NCBI RefSeq assembly: GCF_017303055.1
Contig: NZ_JAEKJT010000011.1
Location: 102,855 to 166,854 of the forward strand
Direction: 5' to 3'
DNA from: Halomonas litopenaei
GTDB lineage: Bacteria; Pseudomonadota; Gammaproteobacteria; Pseudomonadales; Halomonadaceae
Length of the DNA stretch: 64,000 nucleotides
Positions 10,776 to 19,761 of the stretch are shown here, piece after piece. Within the stretch, counting starts at the first letter, position 1, and each line of letters opens with the position of its first letter. A program made the position numbers and the translations under genes. Below the pieces are notes generated by a model. The model was not told where the DNA came from and ran no database searches. It saw nothing but the letters and a program-made list of their open reading frames with translations.

Positions 10776-10804
10776 AAACCGCCAGACCATTGGTCTGGCG
10801 GTTT
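10776..10804 (-). terminator. Intrinsic terminator of the dehydrogenase gene
   Basis: Perfect inverted repeat with 13-bp arms (AAACCGCCAGACC and its complement) and a 3-base loop. On the minus strand it is followed by TTTTCTTTG. It sits about 80 bases past the stop of the dehydrogenase and separates it from the synthetase promoter. Confidence 0.85.
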
Positions 10805-10882
10805 CGCCGTTGATTCAGCCGAACGCTATACCGAGCCTCCAAATCATCAAGCCCCAATATCACCAAGCCCCTGTATCAAGCC

Positions 10883-11971
10883 CTATGTGCGCCCCAACTG
10901 ATCCAGCACCGCTTCGGTGAAGACTCGACATCCCGCCTGTCCGCCAAACTCGCGGGGGCGGTGCAGGCCAGCTTCCAGCACCTTATCAATCGCCAGGCGA
11001 AAACGCTCCGCCGCCAGCGACAGTCGCTCATCATGGTGGCCCGAGGCCAACCATTCGAGCATCATGGCCCCGGACAGCAGTGTCGCGATCGGGTTGGCGG
11101 CATCCTGCCCGGCAATATCCGGTGCGCTGCCGTGGGCTCCCTGGAACAGGCCATGTCGGTCACCAAGTTCCGCCGATGGCGATACGCCCATACCGCCCAC
11201 GGTGGCAGCACCAAGATCGGAAATGATATCGCCGAAAAGGTTCTCTGCGACGATGACATCATAGAAGTCGGGACGTTTGACCAGGTGGACCGTCATGGCG
11301 TCCACGTAAGCGTAGTCCCGCTCAATGTCATCGAAGTCGACGCTGACCTGGTCACAGACCCGTCGAAAGAAGGCGTAGCTTCTCAAGATATTGGCCTTGT
11401 CGCAGACGGTCACGCGGTGCTTTCCATCGCGAGGGGCACCTTGACGTCGGCGCGACAACTCACAGGCGAAGCGCGCTACCCGTTCGGTCCCCTTGCGAGT
11501 GATCACCAGACTATCGCTGGCCATCTCGTCTCTGAGCACCACCCCCGCTCCGCGGCTGGCATACAGCCCTTCAGTGTTCTCACGCACGATCACGTAGTCG
11601 ATGGTGCCGGGCTGGTGATGCCTCAGCGGCGACTCCACCCCAGGCAGCAGCCGAATGGGCCGCACGTTGGCATACAGGTCAAGGCCAAAGCGCAGCTTCA
11701 AGTGAAGGTCGTTGCCCACTTCGGTGCCATCGTCATAGGTCACCCCAGGAAGCCCCGCAGCCCCGTGCAGAATGGCATGGCTGTCTCGGCATGCCGCCAG
11801 CGTCTCTGCAGGTAACACCTCTCCGGTCTTTTGATAGTGACCTGCACCACCATCCAACCACTCAAACGTCAGTACATCCGGCCCCAGCAGGGCGTCCAGC
11901 ACCCTTACCGTAGCCTCAGTGACCTCTGGGCCAATGCCATCACCGGCAATGGTTGCGATGCGATAGCTCAC
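10883..11971 (-). CDS. Isocitrate/isopropylmalate dehydrogenase-family protein (tartrate/D-malate dehydrogenase-like)
   Basis: NAD(P)-dependent, metal-dependent oxidative decarboxylase of 2-hydroxy acids. The protein opens with RIATIAGDGIGPEV, has VRENTEGLYASRG near the middle, and NLFGDIISDLGA followed by GGMGVSPSAELG and the HGSAPDIAG nucleotide-binding signature towards the C-terminus. The GTG start at 11971 is preferred: AGAGGA lies 7 bases upstream and it gives 362 residues, normal for the family. An in-frame start at 12142 would add 57 residues unlike the family. The substrate cannot be fixed from sequence: 3-isopropylmalate, D-malate and tartrate enzymes all look like this, and no leuC/leuD lies nearby, which argues against leucine synthesis. 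It is a single-gene unit with its own terminator. Confidence 0.88.
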   Translation of the reverse strand: MSYRIATIAGDGIGPEVTEATVRVLDALLGPDVLTFEWLDGGAGHYQKTGEVLPAETLAACRDSHAILHGAAGLPGVTYDDGTEVGNDLHLKLRFGLDLYANVRPIRLLPGVESPLRHHQPGTIDYVIVRENTEGLYASRGAGVVLRDEMASDSLVITRKGTERVARFACELSRRRQGAPRDGKHRVTVCDKANILRSYAFFRRVCDQVSVDFDDIERDYAYVDAMTVHLVKRPDFYDVIVAENLFGDIISDLGAATVGGMGVSPSAELGDRHGLFQGAHGSAPDIAGQDAANPIATLLSGAMMLEWLASGHHDERLSLAAERFRLAIDKVLEAGLHRPREFGGQAGCRVFTEAVLDQLGRT

Positions 11972-12244
11972 GTGGCGTCCTCTTATGGTTATTGTGTTCA
12001 AGAGAACGATCATAACGCATGATTCGGGCATGCTCGGAGAGCATCTTTCCAACGACGGGTAGACAACGGTTCGCACCGACATCGTGTTTGCTTGCCGATC
12101 GCTAGGGTTTGTACGAAAAGTCGACGAGCGAAGGTTAGACAAGGAAAAAATCGGTGAGAAAGCGCAGTTTACAGGGTGTAAATGAGCATTTTGATCCGAT
12201 TTTTAACGCCGTATTACCGAGCGCAGGCACTTTTCAGACAAGCC

Positions 12245-12862
12245 CTAAGACAATCCACTCAGCAGCACGGCCGTCCCCCCACTTCGGCCTTGTGCCTCAA
12301 GCCCCGCGCGAATCCCCGCCCGCTCTTCGTCGCTCTTGTTCTGGCTGGCCTTGTGCTTGCCGCTCAATGACTCCACCACCAACTCTACCCCTACGATGCC
12401 TCGCTGCATTTTTTGCAGGTAGTCATGTGGCGCATCGTCGATGCTCCACGGGTCGTCCCTGGGCTGTTCAAAACGATCCACCAGGTCACGCAGGTGTGAG
12501 GCGAACCAATCACCATCTTCGGGAAAGCTCAGCTGGCCTTGCGCGTGCACCACCTGATAGTTCCAGGTAGGCACCACACGTCCATGAACCTGCTTATCGG
12601 GATACCAGCTCGGGGAGATATAGGCATCCGGGCCCTGAAACACCGCCACCGCGTGCGCCAACCGGCGTTGCCACAGACGATTGCCACGTGCGATGTGCCC
12701 TCGCAGTACAGTACCTCCCGACGTCTCCGTGTACAGCAGCGGCAGGTGGTTGATATGCATACCATCGTCGCCATGGGTCACCAGTGTTGCGAAGGGATGG
12801 CGCTGCATCACTGCCACCATGGCGGCATGCTCCGTCATGGTAAAGTGCTTGGGTTGGTACAT
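12245..12862 (-). CDS. PaiB-family FMN-binding protein
   Basis: 205 residues of the PaiB/FMN-binding split-barrel family, named after the Bacillus protein that represses protease and sporulation genes. The N-terminus MYQPKHFTM and the segments HPFATLVTH, HINHLPLLY, GHIARGNRLW, YISPSWYPDK and VPTWNYQVVHAQG follow the family order. These residues form the flavin-binding barrel. AAGGA lies about 10 bases upstream of the ATG. The direct role outside Bacillus is uncertain; a flavin-dependent regulator or enzyme is possible. About 270 bases follow before the dehydrogenase start, with no clear feature. The two downstream-oriented acetyltransferase genes next to it are on the same strand. Confidence 0.85.
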   Translation of the reverse strand: MYQPKHFTMTEHAAMVAVMQRHPFATLVTHGDDGMHINHLPLLYTETSGGTVLRGHIARGNRLWQRRLAHAVAVFQGPDAYISPSWYPDKQVHGRVVPTWNYQVVHAQGQLSFPEDGDWFASHLRDLVDRFEQPRDDPWSIDDAPHDYLQKMQRGIVGVELVVESLSGKHKASQNKSDEERAGIRAGLEAQGRSGGTAVLLSGLS

Positions 12863-12927
12863 AGTTCGTGTGTCCTTGGTAGGGGTATAGAGGCGTCAGG
12901 TGTGGAGTGAATGGTGGCGCGTCAGAT

Positions 12928-13689
12928 CTACGCACCACGCTCGACAACCGCCTTTGTCATGGCGGACAGTGACCGCTTCTGCCGCCCGTGCTGATCAAAG
13001 TTGTCAGCTGCCAGCCACTCACGATAGAGCGGCTCCAGCAGGCGCCATTCGTGATCCAGCAGAGAAAACCAGGCGGTGTCGCGATTGCGGCCTGCCACTA
13101 TCCGGTGCTGGCGAAAGATGCCTTCAAAGGTGAAGCCAAGCCGCTCGGCGGCACGCCGCGAGGGCGCGTTCAACGCATCGCACTTCCATTCAAGGCGGCG
13201 ATACCCCAGCGCAAAGGCATGAGCGGCCATCAGTATCAGGGCTTCACTGGCCATGCGCGTGCGCGACAGAGCGCGCGAGAAGCTGATGTGTCCCAGCTCG
13301 ATGGTGCCATGCTCAGGTTCCAGATTGAGCCAGGACGCGGTACCCAGCGCCTGGCCTGTGTGATGGTCGACGATGGCCACAAACACGGGGTCCGACTGCT
13401 TGGCCCGTTGCTCTGCCCAGCGGTAGCAGCCAGCTGCGTCATGGAAGGGACGCCCGCCCAGGTAGGTCCAGCGCCCGACACCATCGTCTGGATCGCTCGG
13501 ATCGTTGCCTTTCCAGGCCTCCCACAGCGAGCGCGCGTGACGCTGGCCATCGAGTCGCTCGACCCGGCATTGCTGACCTTGCAACGCCTCGCCAGAGGGG
13601 ATTGGACAAGGCCCATTCCAGCCCTTCACCTCGGCACCCACTGGTTGACCGAAGGCACTTTTACCTTCCCTGCTACCGTCCATCGGCAT
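12928..13689 (-). CDS. GNAT N-acetyltransferase, RimJ/RimL-like
   Basis: 253 residues. The acetyltransferase fold spans roughly residues 60-235: GTASWLNLEP (beta strand), IELGHISFSRALSRTRMASEA (acetyl-CoA loop region) and LGYRRLEWKCDALNAPSRRAAERLGF, typical of RimJ/RimL and YjcK relatives that acetylate protein N-termini or small amines. The ATG at 13689 has AAGGAG 7 bases upstream. The N-terminal ~50 residues are polar and not conserved in the family as I know it. The substrate cannot be predicted. Confidence 0.85.
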   Translation of the reverse strand: MPMDGSREGKSAFGQPVGAEVKGWNGPCPIPSGEALQGQQCRVERLDGQRHARSLWEAWKGNDPSDPDDGVGRWTYLGGRPFHDAAGCYRWAEQRAKQSDPVFVAIVDHHTGQALGTASWLNLEPEHGTIELGHISFSRALSRTRMASEALILMAAHAFALGYRRLEWKCDALNAPSRRAAERLGFTFEGIFRQHRIVAGRNRDTAWFSLLDHEWRLLEPLYREWLAADNFDQHGRQKRSLSAMTKAVVERGA

Positions 13690-13710
13690 AGTTCACTCCT
13701 TTCTCTCTTT

Positions 13711-13752
13711 GCTGCCCGAGGGTAGCTGCCTGAGGGTCGCTGCCCGAGGGTC
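13711..13752. repeat. Three tandem 14-bp repeats
   Basis: GCTGCC(C/T)GAGGGT(A/C) repeated three times (13711-13724, 13725-13738, 13739-13752) in the 76-bp gap between two acetyltransferase genes. A fourth, degenerate unit begins at 13753. The number of copies is likely to vary between strains; no function is evident. Confidence 0.75.
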
Positions 13753-13765
13753 GCTAGCTATGCCA

Positions 13766-14227
13766 TCAAGCGCCGGACGAGGGGGCCAAGGTCAGGGTGT
13801 AGCCAAAGAAGGCATCGTTGCGTTGCCAGCCGAGCGCTTCATAAAGCCGCTGGGCAGTGTGGTTGTGGGTCTGCGTCAGCAGGGTCAATTGGCCAACACC
13901 GTGTTCCTCGGCCAACCTGACGGCTGCCTTCATCAACGACCTTCCCACCCCCTTGCCACGCCCTTGCGGGGCCACGAAGAGATCGGCAAGCGTCCAGCGT
14001 GGACCTAACCGAACCGATGACAGGGTGGGATACAGTTGGACAAAGCCCGTGAGCCCCCCGTCGGCCTCCCACACCAGAATGCGCGAGTCCGCCAAGGCCA
14101 GCCGCGTGGTCAGGAAGTCACGAGCGGCAGCGGGATCACTTGGCTGGTCGTAGAACACGCGATAGCTGTCGAACAACACAGACAAGCGATCAAGATCCGC
14201 CGTTGTGGCGGGACGAATCATCGACAT
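13766..14227 (-). CDS. GNAT N-acetyltransferase
   Basis: 153-residue single-domain acetyltransferase starting MSMIRPATTADLD. The acetyl-CoA site is LADLFVAPQGRGKGVGRSL (Q/RxxGxG/A motif), followed by LTLLTQTHNHTAQRLYEALGW, the usual C-terminal motif. GGAGG lies 7 bases before the ATG at 14227; a longer in-frame start at 14377 would overlap the divergent regulator and has no support. It is transcribed divergently from the MocR regulator with 88 bases between starts, so shared control is possible. Substrate unknown. Confidence 0.88.
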   Translation of the reverse strand: MSMIRPATTADLDRLSVLFDSYRVFYDQPSDPAAARDFLTTRLALADSRILVWEADGGLTGFVQLYPTLSSVRLGPRWTLADLFVAPQGRGKGVGRSLMKAAVRLAEEHGVGQLTLLTQTHNHTAQRLYEALGWQRNDAFFGYTLTLAPSSGA

Positions 14228-14315
14228 GTGACTTCCTCCAGAGGTGACAGACCCTGAGTGTGAGAGCATAGTGGTTCTACTTGAAGCACCAGTTACGAAT
14301 AAATTGAGGGAACCA

Positions 14316-15818
14316 GTGAGCCACTCATCGTCCCATGCCTCGTGGGTTATCGAGGCCCTGGCACTGACGTTTGCCACAGATGCGGAGGGTACGCTTTCTC
14401 ATCGGCTGTATATGGCACTGCGCAACTGGATCGTCCAGGGAGACCTCCCCCAGGGCTGCGCCTTGCCATCGTCGCGCCGACTGGCTTCAACTCTGGGGAT
14501 GGGACGCAACACCGTTCTGGCCGCGGTGGAGCGGCTCAGCGCCGAGGGTTTTGTGGTGTCTCGACCGGGAGCGGGCCTTTACGTGGCGCGTCTCGACCTG
14601 CACGACGCCTGGCCACGAGACGTCGATGTTGCCGCCTCCCTCCCCTCCTCAGAACCGACAGCCATCCCCTACTCCAACCGCGGTCAACAGCTGCTGGCCA
14701 GCTGCGGTGCCATGGACGGGCAGCGCCGGGCCTTTACCCCCGGGATGCCGGCCATCGACCAGTTTCCCCGAGAGCTGTGGCAACGCTTGCTCAAGCGACA
14801 CCAGCACCGTGCCGATGACGATGTCTTTGGCTACGCCACAGGAGGTGGCCACGGGCCGCTACGGGAGGCATTGTGCGACTACTTGCGGTTGTCACGCTCG
14901 GTGCGCTGCCACCCACATCAGATCCTGATCACCCAGGGCGCTCAGCAAGCGTTCGAGCTAGTGACACGGCTGTTGGCAGACCCAGGCGACCGGGCCTGGG
15001 TCGAAGACCCCGGCTACGCGGGGGCCAAGGCGTGCTTCGCCTCATCGGGACTCGAGCTGACGCCCATCCCGGTGGACGATGAGGGCCTAAAGACTGACGC
15101 GGCGGACAGCGCCAAGCCCCCTCGCCTGATCTATGCAACACCGTCCCATCAGTACCCCAGCGGTGCGACCATGAGCATGGCCCGGCGACTGGCGCTGCTC
15201 GAGTGCGCCCGACGCCATGGCGCCTACATCATCGAAGATGACTATGACAGCGAGTTTCGCTACACCACTCCTCCGTTGGCATCACTGCAGGGGCTCGCCG
15301 GAGGAGACCCGGTCATCTATGTAGGAACCTTCAGCAAGGTGCTCTACCCAGGTCTGCGGCTTGGCTATCTGGTCCTGCCGGAGCCGCTGTTCGATGACTT
15401 TCGACGGGCCAACGCGAGACTGCACCGGGAAGGACAATATGTGGCCCAGGCGGCGCTGGCCGACTTTATCAAGGAGGGGCACTTCTCTCGCCATGTTGCC
15501 CGCATGCGGCGCTGCTACCGTGAACGCCAGGCCTGCCTGCGACAGGCCTTGGCCCCCGCCGTGGCGTCAGGCCTGTCACTGTCATCGGGGCAATCAGGCA
15601 TGCACCTGGTGGCCCATCTCGATTCGGTGGCTCAGGAGCAACAGCTGATACGTCGTGCACATGAGGCAGGCATTACGTTATCCGCACTGTCCGATCACTA
15701 TCTCTGTGCATCACCCAGGGCGGGGCTGGTACTTGGCTACGCGGGATCTACACCGGTACAGCTAGAGCAGGCCGGGAGCTGGCTGGCAACAGCCTGGCTA
15801 GCGCAGCGCGGGGGGTAA
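14316..15818 (+). CDS. MocR-family (GntR-HTH plus aminotransferase fold) PLP-dependent regulator
   Basis: An N-terminal GntR winged helix (residues ~20-95: LSHRLYMALRNWIVQG, LPSSRRLASTLGMGRNTV) is followed by a fold-type-I aminotransferase domain. The PLP lysine is visible in YVGTFSKVLYPGLRLGY, and the upstream IIEDDYDSEFRY contributes the cofactor Asp. Proteins of this type (PdxR, GabR, TauR) bind PLP and an effector to regulate a neighbouring gene, usually divergent. The divergent acetyltransferase at 13766-14227 is therefore the natural target. I prefer the GTG at 14316 (GAGGG upstream, 500 residues). An in-frame start at 14244 would leave only 16 bases for two promoters. Confidence 0.88.
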   Translation: MSHSSSHASWVIEALALTFATDAEGTLSHRLYMALRNWIVQGDLPQGCALPSSRRLASTLGMGRNTVLAAVERLSAEGFVVSRPGAGLYVARLDLHDAWPRDVDVAASLPSSEPTAIPYSNRGQQLLASCGAMDGQRRAFTPGMPAIDQFPRELWQRLLKRHQHRADDDVFGYATGGGHGPLREALCDYLRLSRSVRCHPHQILITQGAQQAFELVTRLLADPGDRAWVEDPGYAGAKACFASSGLELTPIPVDDEGLKTDAADSAKPPRLIYATPSHQYPSGATMSMARRLALLECARRHGAYIIEDDYDSEFRYTTPPLASLQGLAGGDPVIYVGTFSKVLYPGLRLGYLVLPEPLFDDFRRANARLHREGQYVAQAALADFIKEGHFSRHVARMRRCYRERQACLRQALAPAVASGLSLSSGQSGMHLVAHLDSVAQEQQLIRRAHEAGITLSALSDHYLCASPRAGLVLGYAGSTPVQLEQAGSWLATAWLAQRGG

Positions 15819-15863
15819 GCCAGCAACCACGGGCTCCGCCGCTCCCTAGCCAACAACGAAAAA

Positions 15864-15884
15864 GGGCACCCCTTAGGGGTGCCC
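15864..15884 (-). terminator. Intrinsic terminator of tctCBA
   Basis: GGGCACCCC-TTA-GGGGTGCCC, a perfect 9-bp stem. On the minus strand it is followed by TTTTTCG, so it serves tctA; the plus-strand side has no T-run. Confidence 0.88.
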
Positions 15885-15935
15885 AACAACGTCAATCGAC
15901 CAATACGCACTACCGGGGTGTCTTCTTTCTGCCCT

Positions 15936-17459
15936 TCAATCGCCCGGCGTGGTATGGGCCGTCTTGACCGCCATCCGCTTTCTGAGGATGGGACCCACGA
16001 TATACGGCAGGATCAGGCCAATACCGGCGAACAGCCACAGACCGATGGCCAGACCGCTGTCCCACAGGATCGTCCAGTCACCGTCAGAGATATCCATGGC
16101 ATGACGCAGGTTCTTCTCCATTTCCGGACCCAGCAGCAAGCCCAGGATGACCGGTACCAAAGGTATCTCGAGCTTGCGCAGGACATAGCCACCGACCCCA
16201 AAGGCCACCATGAAGTACAGATCGAAGGTGGTGTTGGAAATCGAGTAGATCCCCACGAAGGCCACCATGGTCACGATCGGCAGCAGGTACATCGGCGGCA
16301 CCGATAGCAGCTTCACGAAGATGCCCACCAGCGGGATGTTCAGCACCAGCAGCAGGAAGTTACCGATCAGCAGCGCGGCGATGACGCCCCAGACGATATC
16401 GGCGTTCTGGGTGAACATCAGCGGACCAGGGGTGATGTTCAGGGAAATCAGCAGCGCCAGCAGTACCGCAGTGGTGCCGCTTCCCGGCACACCGAGGGTC
16501 AACATCGGCACCAGGGCGCCGCTGGAAGCCCCGTTGTTACCGGCTTCAGGGCCTGCCACACCGCGCGGGTCGCCCTCACCGAAGTAGCCCTTCTTGCCCA
16601 CCACCTTCTTCTCGAGGGTGTAGCCGATAAAGCTGCCCAACGAGGCACCGGCACCTGGCAGCACGCCAGCGATGAAGCCCAGGATGCCGCCGCGAATGCT
16701 CGAGGGCATGATGCCCTTGATGTCTGCCCAGCTCAGCTTGAGCTTATTGACCTTGATAAGCTTCTGACCTTTACCGACACGGTCCTCGATAAAGAACAGC
16801 AGTTCCGAGATGGCAAACAGGCCAACGATGGCGATGATGAAGTCGACGCCCTCGAACAGCTCCAGGGTGCCGAAGGTGTAGCGCTGAACACCGGTGTTAT
16901 CGATACCGATCGTCGCAATCATCAGACCGATACAGGCTGCCACGACGGTCTTCATCGGGTTCTTGCCAGTGATGCCGCCCAGGGTCGCAAAGGCCAGCAG
17001 GAACAGGGCGAAGTACTCCGCAGGTCCGAAGGTCAGAGCGAAGTCGGCCAGCACCGGCGCCAGCAGGATCAGTCCCACGGTGGCGATCAGGCTGCCCATG
17101 AAGGACGCCACCGCAGAGATGGCCAGAGCCTCGGCCGCCTTGCCCTTCTGCGCCATGGGATAGCCATCGAGGCAGGTCATCATGGCCGGTTCGTCACCGG
17201 GAATATTCAACAGGATCGATGAGATACGCCCGCCATACATGGCCCCGGCGTATACCGCGGTCAGCATGATCAGGGCCGTTTCCGGCTTCAAGCCAAGGGT
17301 GAACGCCAGCGGAATCAGGATCGCCACGCCATTGGCCGGACCAAGTCCAGGCAGGGCCCCGATCAGGGTACCGAGAAAGGCACCCAGCAGAGCAAACATC
17401 AGGTTATGAGGCGCGAGAGCGACCCCAAAACCATCGATCAGGTAGCCAAGGGTTTCCAT
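15936..17459 (-). CDS. tctA: Tripartite tricarboxylate transporter, large membrane subunit TctA
   Basis: 507 residues, about eleven or twelve membrane segments. Near the N-terminus ALLGAFLGTLIGALPGLGP carries the GALPGLGP motif of TctA proteins. AVYAGAMYGGRISSILLNIP and LGVPGSGTTAVLLALLISL are the other conserved loops. With TctB and the periplasmic TctC it forms a secondary, ion-driven carrier for citrate or another carboxylate. The start overlaps the tctB stop by 1 base, so translation is probably coupled. The transported substrate cannot be read from the sequence. Confidence 0.95.
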   Translation of the reverse strand: METLGYLIDGFGVALAPHNLMFALLGAFLGTLIGALPGLGPANGVAILIPLAFTLGLKPETALIMLTAVYAGAMYGGRISSILLNIPGDEPAMMTCLDGYPMAQKGKAAEALAISAVASFMGSLIATVGLILLAPVLADFALTFGPAEYFALFLLAFATLGGITGKNPMKTVVAACIGLMIATIGIDNTGVQRYTFGTLELFEGVDFIIAIVGLFAISELLFFIEDRVGKGQKLIKVNKLKLSWADIKGIMPSSIRGGILGFIAGVLPGAGASLGSFIGYTLEKKVVGKKGYFGEGDPRGVAGPEAGNNGASSGALVPMLTLGVPGSGTTAVLLALLISLNITPGPLMFTQNADIVWGVIAALLIGNFLLLVLNIPLVGIFVKLLSVPPMYLLPIVTMVAFVGIYSISNTTFDLYFMVAFGVGGYVLRKLEIPLVPVILGLLLGPEMEKNLRHAMDISDGDWTILWDSGLAIGLWLFAGIGLILPYIVGPILRKRMAVKTAHTTPGD

Positions 17460-17914
17460 CAGCCCACCTCCAGGAAGGACAGCACGCCCAGAGGCAGGGG
17501 CAGGTCCAGCGCAAAGTTAAAGATCAGATACACCGCGACACCGGAGATGCCACCCACCAGGTATGCCTTGCCGGGACGCGCGCCCATGCGCCAGCACAAG
17601 GTACCGACCGCCAGCAACGTCGACAGGATGAAGCCCAACGGCTGCAGCAGGCCGGCGTAAAGTACCAGCACAACCAGTGCGATGATCAGCTCGACACCCG
17701 TACGACTCCACGGCCAGGCATTGTCCGGGTCAGGGCGCACCACCATATAAAGGCTGGAAAGACCCAGCACTACCGCCAGCAGGTAGGGAAAGGTCTCGGG
17801 GCCGACCGCTTCGGCCCCACCAAACGGCTCGGGAAACTGGGAAGCGCCCCAGCCGTACGCGACGGCCAGGACGATCATCAAGACCCCGAAGATGCGGTCG
17901 TTGAACATGCTCAT
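17459..17914 (-). CDS. tctB: Tripartite tricarboxylate transporter, small membrane subunit TctB
   Basis: 151 residues with four predicted membrane segments: residues ~8-25, ~40-60 (ETFPYLLAVVLGLSSLYMVV), ~80-115 (IIALVVLVLYAGLLQPLGFI) and ~125-145. FPEPFGGAEAVGPETFPYLL is the characteristic first loop of TctB. It is the weakly conserved partner of TctA and lies in the fixed order tctC-tctB-tctA, overlapping both neighbours by 1-4 bases. Confidence 0.92.
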   Translation of the reverse strand: MSMFNDRIFGVLMIVLAVAYGWGASQFPEPFGGAEAVGPETFPYLLAVVLGLSSLYMVVRPDPDNAWPWSRTGVELIIALVVLVLYAGLLQPLGFILSTLLAVGTLCWRMGARPGKAYLVGGISGVAVYLIFNFALDLPLPLGVLSFLEVG

Positions 17915-18900
17915 TGCTGAATCAGTCCGATGTCTTTGGAGAGCTGGTTGATGTCGGCGATCTGATCCTTGACGAAGGTTTCAAATTCCGCCGCGCTCAT
18001 GTGGAAAGGCATCAGGCCGTTGCTTTCCATCACGTCCTTCCACTCTTGGCTCTGGTAAATGGTGTCCATGGCATCGACCCAATACTGCTTGGCGTCGTCG
18101 GAGATATCAGCCGGCATGTAGAAGCCACGCCAGTTGGGGCCCACCGCATCGATGCCCTGCTCCTTGGCGGTCGGAATATCACTGAATTCCCCCGGCAGCC
18201 GCTCATCGGACAGCACCGCCACGACGCGCAGGTCACCGGACTCCATAAAGCCCTGGGCTTCGGTAATGTCACCGGTGAAGGCGTCGACGTGGCCACCGAC
18301 GACCTGAGTCATGGCTTCGCCACCGTTGTTGTACGACAGGTACGGAATGCGCGGCAGGCTCTCGACGCCAGCTGCCTGTGCCGCGATCAACACCTTGAGG
18401 TGATCCCAGCCACCCTTGGCGCTACCGCCTGCAAACTTGACCGAGCGGGGATCTTCCTTCAGCGCGTCCATGATGGCGTTGAGGTCCTGGTACTCGCTAT
18501 CAGCACTCACCGCGATAACGCCGTAGTCGGCACCCAGCGCACCGACCCAGTTGACCATGTCAGCGGTCATGCCCGGGAACTGGCCCTGGGCCAGACGCGT
18601 CGTCGTCGCGGTCGATGCCGCCACCAGCAGCTGCTCATCCCCTGCGCGCTTGCTCACGGTGTGGGCGTAAGCCACACCGCCGCCAGCGCCCGCCATGTTG
18701 ACGGTCTGGACGCCACGGGGCACCAGATCCAGCTCCTCCAGCACCGTACCGACGCTGCGGCAGGTGAAGTCCCAGCCACCACCCGGATCCGCCGGCGCCA
18801 GACACTCCACCTTGCCCTCTGGCTCAAAGGCAGCAGCAGAACCGGCGGCGCCGGTGATGGCAGCAATGGCAATCCATTTGACTGGCGTGTTCATGGACAT
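17911..18900 (-). CDS. tctC: Tripartite tricarboxylate transporter, periplasmic binding protein TctC
   Basis: 329 residues. A signal peptide of about 24 residues (VKWIAIAAITGAAGSAAAF) precedes a Bug/TctC-family binding protein: CLAPADPGGGWDFTCR, VNMAGAGGGVAYAH and FAGGSAKGGWDHLKVLIA are the ligand-binding loops. It captures a carboxylate and delivers it to TctAB. AGAGGG lies 8 bases before the ATG at 18900; a second ATG is two codons in. It is the first gene of the operon and faces the divergent regulatory operon across about 260 bases. Confidence 0.93.
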   Translation of the reverse strand: MSMNTPVKWIAIAAITGAAGSAAAFEPEGKVECLAPADPGGGWDFTCRSVGTVLEELDLVPRGVQTVNMAGAGGGVAYAHTVSKRAGDEQLLVAASTATTTRLAQGQFPGMTADMVNWVGALGADYGVIAVSADSEYQDLNAIMDALKEDPRSVKFAGGSAKGGWDHLKVLIAAQAAGVESLPRIPYLSYNNGGEAMTQVVGGHVDAFTGDITEAQGFMESGDLRVVAVLSDERLPGEFSDIPTAKEQGIDAVGPNWRGFYMPADISDDAKQYWVDAMDTIYQSQEWKDVMESNGLMPFHMSAAEFETFVKDQIADINQLSKDIGLIQQ

Positions 18901-19012
18901 GAGATAGCCCTCTGTTGTTGTCGGGTGAGCGATGTCACCGCTGATGACATCTGGTCACGGTTGACGCCGGGATGACGTCTGAAAAAGGTCCTTGTTGGGA
19001 GCTGACGCCTAG

Positions 19013-19028
19013 CTTACAATTCTGTAAG
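19013..19028. promoter_or_regulatory. Candidate operator between tctCBA and its regulators
   Basis: CTTACA-ATTC-TGTAAG, a perfect 6-bp inverted repeat with a 4-base spacer, in the 258-bp gap between tctC and the IclR-like gene. It may bind TctD or the IclR-like protein; which one is not determined. No further convincing site was seen in the gap. Confidence 0.35.
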
Positions 19029-19158
19029 GCAGAATGCCGTTCCCTTGGGTGGAAAGCTAAGCCCGTGCCGTTCCGCGGTCAACGCGCAAAGGCACAATTC
19101 CGACCAAAGTTGAATGCAAGACGCATCGCGTTATTGCCACAAAAGGAATGTCCCAGCC

Positions 19159-19761
19159 ATGGCACAGGATCGCGTTGAAGCCGTCGAAAGAGCCCTATCG
19201 GTGCTGAACGTCTTCGATACACCCCAGGAGAGTTTCAGCCTGGCAGAGCTCGCCGAGGCGACGGGCTATTACAAGAGCACCCTGCTGCGACTGCTGGCAT
19301 CTCTTGAGCGTTTCGACTACACACAACGTGGCAGCGATGGTCGTTGGCGGATCGGCAGTGCGCCGGTGCGACTAGCCCGCAGACACGCCCCCAGCCGTGA
19401 GCTCGCTGCTCAGGTACAACCTTGGCTTGACGAGCTATCCCTCGAGCTTGGCGAGACCGCCAGCTTGCTCGAGATGATCGATGGCATCGTCCAATGCCGA
19501 TTGGCGGCGCGGCCCGACCACAGCCTGCGTCACGATCTATTGCCAGGCCATCAATGGCCTGCGCCATCCCCCAGCGACCCGTGCGCGGAGATGCCAGGGG
19601 GAATCATGGTCTGCCGTCCTCTCGAGCTGGTGGACCAGCCAGCCATGTGGCTGGCCGTATCCGGCCCCAACGGGCGTGTGAATGAAGATCAGGCCACACT
19701 CAGGCTGGATCAGGCGGTCAAGGCACTGACCGCGGGACATGATCATGACGGGAGACACTGA
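19159..19761 (+). CDS. IclR-family-like regulator with a short effector domain
   Basis: The N-terminal winged helix (residues ~1-70) is clear: VEAVERALSVLNVF, FSLAELAEATGYYKSTLLRLL and LERFDYTQR match the IclR pattern. Only about 130 residues follow, whereas IclR effector domains are usually 170-190 residues; LDELSLELGETASLLEMIDG is the recognisable start of that domain. The ATG at 19159 has AAAGGA upstream; an in-frame start at 19114 is less likely. Its stop overlaps the first base of tctD, so it leads a four-gene operon. An IclR-like protein cotranscribed with a two-component system for the same transporter is an uncommon pairing. Confidence 0.75.
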   Translation: MAQDRVEAVERALSVLNVFDTPQESFSLAELAEATGYYKSTLLRLLASLERFDYTQRGSDGRWRIGSAPVRLARRHAPSRELAAQVQPWLDELSLELGETASLLEMIDGIVQCRLAARPDHSLRHDLLPGHQWPAPSPSDPCAEMPGGIMVCRPLELVDQPAMWLAVSGPNGRVNEDQATLRLDQAVKALTAGHDHDGRH

